From positions 3,423,501 to 3,487,500 of the forward strand of contig NZ_JAUSYN010000002.1 of NCBI RefSeq assembly GCF_030816915.1: DNA of 64,000 bases. The letters are read 5' to 3'. Below the pieces are notes generated by a model. It saw nothing but the letters and a program-made list of their open reading frames with translations. It was not told the DNA's origin and searched no databases. This document shows, in pieces, positions 61,922 through 64,000 of this stretch. Positions within the stretch are counted from its first letter, which is position 1, and the number at the start of each line of letters is the position of its first letter. This DNA is from Streptomyces sp. B3I8. Its GTDB lineage: Bacteria; Actinomycetota; Actinomycetes; Streptomycetales; Streptomycetaceae. The position numbers and the translations under genes are program-made.

Positions 61922-63031
61922 ATGACAGCAGCAGGGAAGCACCAGGTGAGCCGGGCGGAGACCGCACGGCGGGGCGGCCGGCCGGGCCGAGCGGGCATCA
62001 GAGACGTCGCCGCCGCCGCCGGGGTCTCCATCACGACCGTCTCCGACGCCCTCAACGGAAAAGGCAGGCTCCCGGACGCCACCCGGCGCCACGTCCGCGA
62101 GGTCGCCGACCGGCTCGGCTACCGCCCGTCGGCCGCCGCCCGGACGCTGAGAACCGGCAAGTCCGGGCTGATCGGCCTGACCGTGACCACGTACGGGGAT
62201 GAACCGTTCACCTTCACGGAGTTCGCGTACTTCGCGGAGATGGCCCGGGCCGCCACCTCGGCCGCGCTCGCCCGCGGCTACGCCCTGGTGATCCTCCCCG
62301 CGACCTCGCGCCACGACGTGTGGTCGAACGTCGCCCTGGACGGCACGGTCGTCATCGACCCCTCCGACCAGGACCCGGTCGTCAGCGAACTCGTCCGCCA
62401 GGGCTTACCGGTGGTCTCCGACGGCCGACCGGCGGGCGCACTGCCGGTCACCGCCTGGGTCGACAACGACCACGAGGCCGCCGTCCTGGACATCCTCGAC
62501 CACCTCGCCGACGCCGGCGCCCGCCGCATCGGCCTGCTCACAGGGACGACCACCGACACGTACACCCGCCTGTCCACCACCGCCTATCTGCGCTGGTGCG
62601 AGCGGGTCGGACAGGATCCGGTCTACGAGGCCTACCCCGCCCACGACCCCTGCGCCGGCGCCGTCGCGGCGGACCGGCTGCTCGCCCGGCCCGACCGCCC
62701 CGACGCCGTCTACGGCCTGTTCGACCCCAACGGCACCGACCTGCTGGCCGCCGCCCGCCGTTACGGCCTCCGCGTCCCCGACGACCTGCTGCTCGTGTGC
62801 TGCAGCGAGTCGACGGTGTACGCGAGCACCGAGCCGCCGATCACCACCCTCTCCCTCAAACCCCGCCGGATCGGCACGGCGGTGGTGCAGCTGCTCATCG
62901 ACGCCATCGAAGGGGTGGAGTCGCAGCAGCCGGTGGAGCAGGTGATACCGACCGAGCTGATCATCCGTACGTCGTCCCGGCGTCGTCCGCCGCGCACCAC
63001 CGTCAGCCCGCCGCGCACACCGGAGAGCTGA
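61922..63031 (+). CDS. LacI-family transcriptional regulator with a TTA codon
   Basis: A 369-residue regulator. The LacI helix-turn-helix is at about residues 22-75: GIRDVAAAAGVSITTVSDAL, NGKGRLPDATRRHVREVADR and LGYRPSAAARTLRTGKSG. The periplasmic-binding-like effector domain follows (IGLTVTTYGDEPFTFTEFAY, WVDNDHEAAVLDILDHLADA, RIGLLTGTTTDTYTRLST, PDAVYGLFDPNGTDLLAAAR). Codon 162 (62405-62407) is TTA, so translation should need the bldA tRNA and be tied to development. ATG 61922 is near the conserved start of the DNA-binding domain. Target genes unknown; I recall an S. coelicolor relative called RstP. Confidence 0.9.
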   Translation: MTAAGKHQVSRAETARRGGRPGRAGIRDVAAAAGVSITTVSDALNGKGRLPDATRRHVREVADRLGYRPSAAARTLRTGKSGLIGLTVTTYGDEPFTFTEFAYFAEMARAATSAALARGYALVILPATSRHDVWSNVALDGTVVIDPSDQDPVVSELVRQGLPVVSDGRPAGALPVTAWVDNDHEAAVLDILDHLADAGARRIGLLTGTTTDTYTRLSTTAYLRWCERVGQDPVYEAYPAHDPCAGAVAADRLLARPDRPDAVYGLFDPNGTDLLAAARRYGLRVPDDLLLVCCSESTVYASTEPPITTLSLKPRRIGTAVVQLLIDAIEGVESQQPVEQVIPTELIIRTSSRRRPPRTTVSPPRTPES

Positions 63032-63398
63032 GACCTGCCCACCCCTCCCCGGACACCCCGGGGCCCGCGGGACGGCGGACCGCACCCGGGGGGAACGCGC
63101 GTCCGCGGGACCCCGGTGGGGCGGTGAACCGTCGCCCGGGGGTGGGGCCGCAGTGCCGCCCGGGTGACGCACACGTGTCCCCGGCCGGCCCGGCGCGCAT
63201 CCTGCCGTCCGCCGCCACCCCGGGAAAGCCCTGCCCAAACGGGGCGAAAGCCGCGGCGGACCGGCCGCTGCCCCGATTCACCACCCCTGGGTCGTCACAT
63301 GGCGCTATCCGCATTCCTATGATGGGCCCACACACCGCGGGCCGCTGCGACCAGGCAGTCCGATGCGGTGCAGCTGCGACGCGATGGTGGAGGGGTCG
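63032..63398. promoter_or_regulatory. Intergenic region before the phosphoesterase gene
   Basis: 367 bases, GC-rich with no coding frame supported. The segment 63290-63330 (cacatggcgctatccgcattcctatgat) is AT-richer and may contain the phosphoesterase promoter. Confidence 0.4.
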
Positions 63399-64000
63399 AT
63401 GACTCAGGGGGCCGGTCAGGGACCCGAGGCGGAGCAGGCGGCGACGGTGCGCGACTTCCGGGTGCCCGCGTACGTGCAGGAGACCGGTCCGTTCGTCTCC
63501 GAGGGCCGTCCCGGGGAGGTCGGCGTTCCCCCCGAGGCGCCCGGGGAACAGCCCGGCGGCCGGCCCGTTCCCCATTCCGAGGAGTACCCGGAGGGACATG
63601 CGGAGAGGTACGCCGAGGGATACCCGGAGGGGTACACCCCCACCGAGCGCGACCTGCCGGTGATCAACCGCGGTGACACCGTCCAGGTCGTCGTCGATCC
63701 CGCGCCCGCCCCGGTGGCACAGCCCCTCGCCGCCACCGGTGAGGGCCCCGGCCCCCTGTTCGTGGTCGGCGACGTCCACGGCTACCTCGACGAGCTGGTG
63801 GCCGCGCTCCAGGAGAAGGGCCTCCTCGACTCCGCCGGCCGGTGGTGCGCCGGCACCGCCCGGCTGTGGTTCCTGGGCGACTTCACCGATCGCGGCCCCG
63901 ACGGCATCGGCGTCATCGACCTGGTGATGCGGCTCTCCGCCGAGGCGGCGGCGGCCGGCGGCTACTGCAAGGCGCTCATGGGCAACCACGAGCTGCTGCT
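63399..64000 (+). CDS. Calcineurin-like metallophosphoesterase, 3' end outside window
   Basis: ATG 63399 follows GGAGGGG at 6-7 nt. 200 codons are visible. Residues 1 to about 110 are Pro/Glu/Gly-rich and probably disordered, with a repeated EGY/EGH segment (EEYPEGHAERYAEGYPEGYT). From about 118 the metallophosphoesterase motifs appear: LFVVGDVHGYLDELVAALQE, LWFLGDFTDRGPDGIGVIDL and MGNHELLL. They coordinate two metals and belong to the Ser/Thr phosphatase-like PPP fold. The C-terminal half, including the His motifs, is outside the window. Confidence 0.88.
   Translation, partial: MTQGAGQGPEAEQAATVRDFRVPAYVQETGPFVSEGRPGEVGVPPEAPGEQPGGRPVPHSEEYPEGHAERYAEGYPEGYTPTERDLPVINRGDTVQVVVDPAPAPVAQPLAATGEGPGPLFVVGDVHGYLDELVAALQEKGLLDSAGRWCAGTARLWFLGDFTDRGPDGIGVIDLVMRLSAEAAAAGGYCKALMGNHELL

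Overview
The window is high-GC actinobacterial DNA from the core chromosome of a Streptomyces species. Supporting signs are the codon bias, frequent GTG starts behind GGAGG-type ribosome binding sites, four exact copies of the Streptomyces parS sequence GTTTCACGTGAAAC, clusters of DnaA boxes (TTGTCCACA/TTATCCACA), a Rex operator upstream of cydA, and a TTA codon in a regulator. The gene order (metallophosphoesterase, LacI regulator, aminotransferase, cydABCD, HAD, kptA, two ABC pairs, serS, pheA, DyP peroxidase, copper genes, aminopeptidase P) matches what I recall of S. coelicolor SCO3941 to about SCO4010, within a few hundred kb of oriC. That comparison is from memory and was not searched. 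dnaA and oriC are not in the window.

Layout, left to right. 1-2.8 kb: a TetR gene cut by the window edge, then a decayed two-component locus. An intact OmpR-type response regulator is followed by a histidine kinase broken by frameshifts, a stop and deletions, which runs into the last codons of a lost glycosyltransferase. 2.9-8.7 kb: an aminoglycoside phosphotransferase-like gene, a translationally coupled pair ending in a DUF2637-type membrane protein, a MOSC protein, a TetR/oxidoreductase divergent pair with two matching operators, and a DUF4232 lipoprotein. 9.4-15.5 kb: tRNA-Arg(ACG), tRNA-Ser(GCU), a subtilisin-inhibitor-like protein, and a 1,572-residue PAS hybrid sensor that has lost its phospho-accepting histidine and carries about 790 residues of Pro/Ala-rich linker. 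15.5-22.9 kb: parS, an acyl-CoA ligase with a palindromic operator, a SigE-type ECF sigma factor, a DUF1906 protein, a tiny Asn/Gln-rich secreted protein, a prim-pol protein, and tRNA-Ser(UGA). 23-29.3 kb: an HtrA-like protease split by one frameshift, a glycerophosphodiester phosphodiesterase, an ATP-binding anti-sigma-like protein, a SEC-C protein, an RNA-like intergenic island, a membrane protein and a degenerate prim-pol protein. 29.9-33.7 kb: a SpoIIE-type phosphatase, aminopeptidase P and a second anti-sigma-like ATPase.

33.9-40.6 kb is one co-directional block for extracytoplasmic copper handling: a Met-rich membrane protein, YcnI, Sco1, PCuAC, a CopC-CopD fusion and a Tat-exported DyP peroxidase. 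These genes plausibly load copper into the terminal oxidase. pheA and serS follow, separated by a dense DnaA-box cluster. 44.7-48.6 kb holds two interleaved ABC-2 ATPase/permease pairs in one overlapping operon. 49-53.6 kb has a hydrolase-SDR fusion behind a repeat-rich leader, a second DnaA-box cluster, kptA with a probable C-terminal frameshift, an F420-type luciferase-like oxidoreductase and a HAD phosphatase. 53.7-59.9 kb is cydA-cydB-cydCD under a Rex operator, with twin parS sites at the cydCD start. The right end has an aminotransferase, a TTA-containing LacI regulator behind a perfect inverted repeat, and the start of a calcineurin-like phosphoesterase.

Copper handling, bd oxidase with CydCD, Rex, and DyP make this largely a respiration and envelope-metal region. 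Overlaid on it are chromosome-organisation sites (parS and DnaA boxes) that sit inside or beside genes. I found no insertion sequence, CRISPR array or secondary-metabolite cluster.
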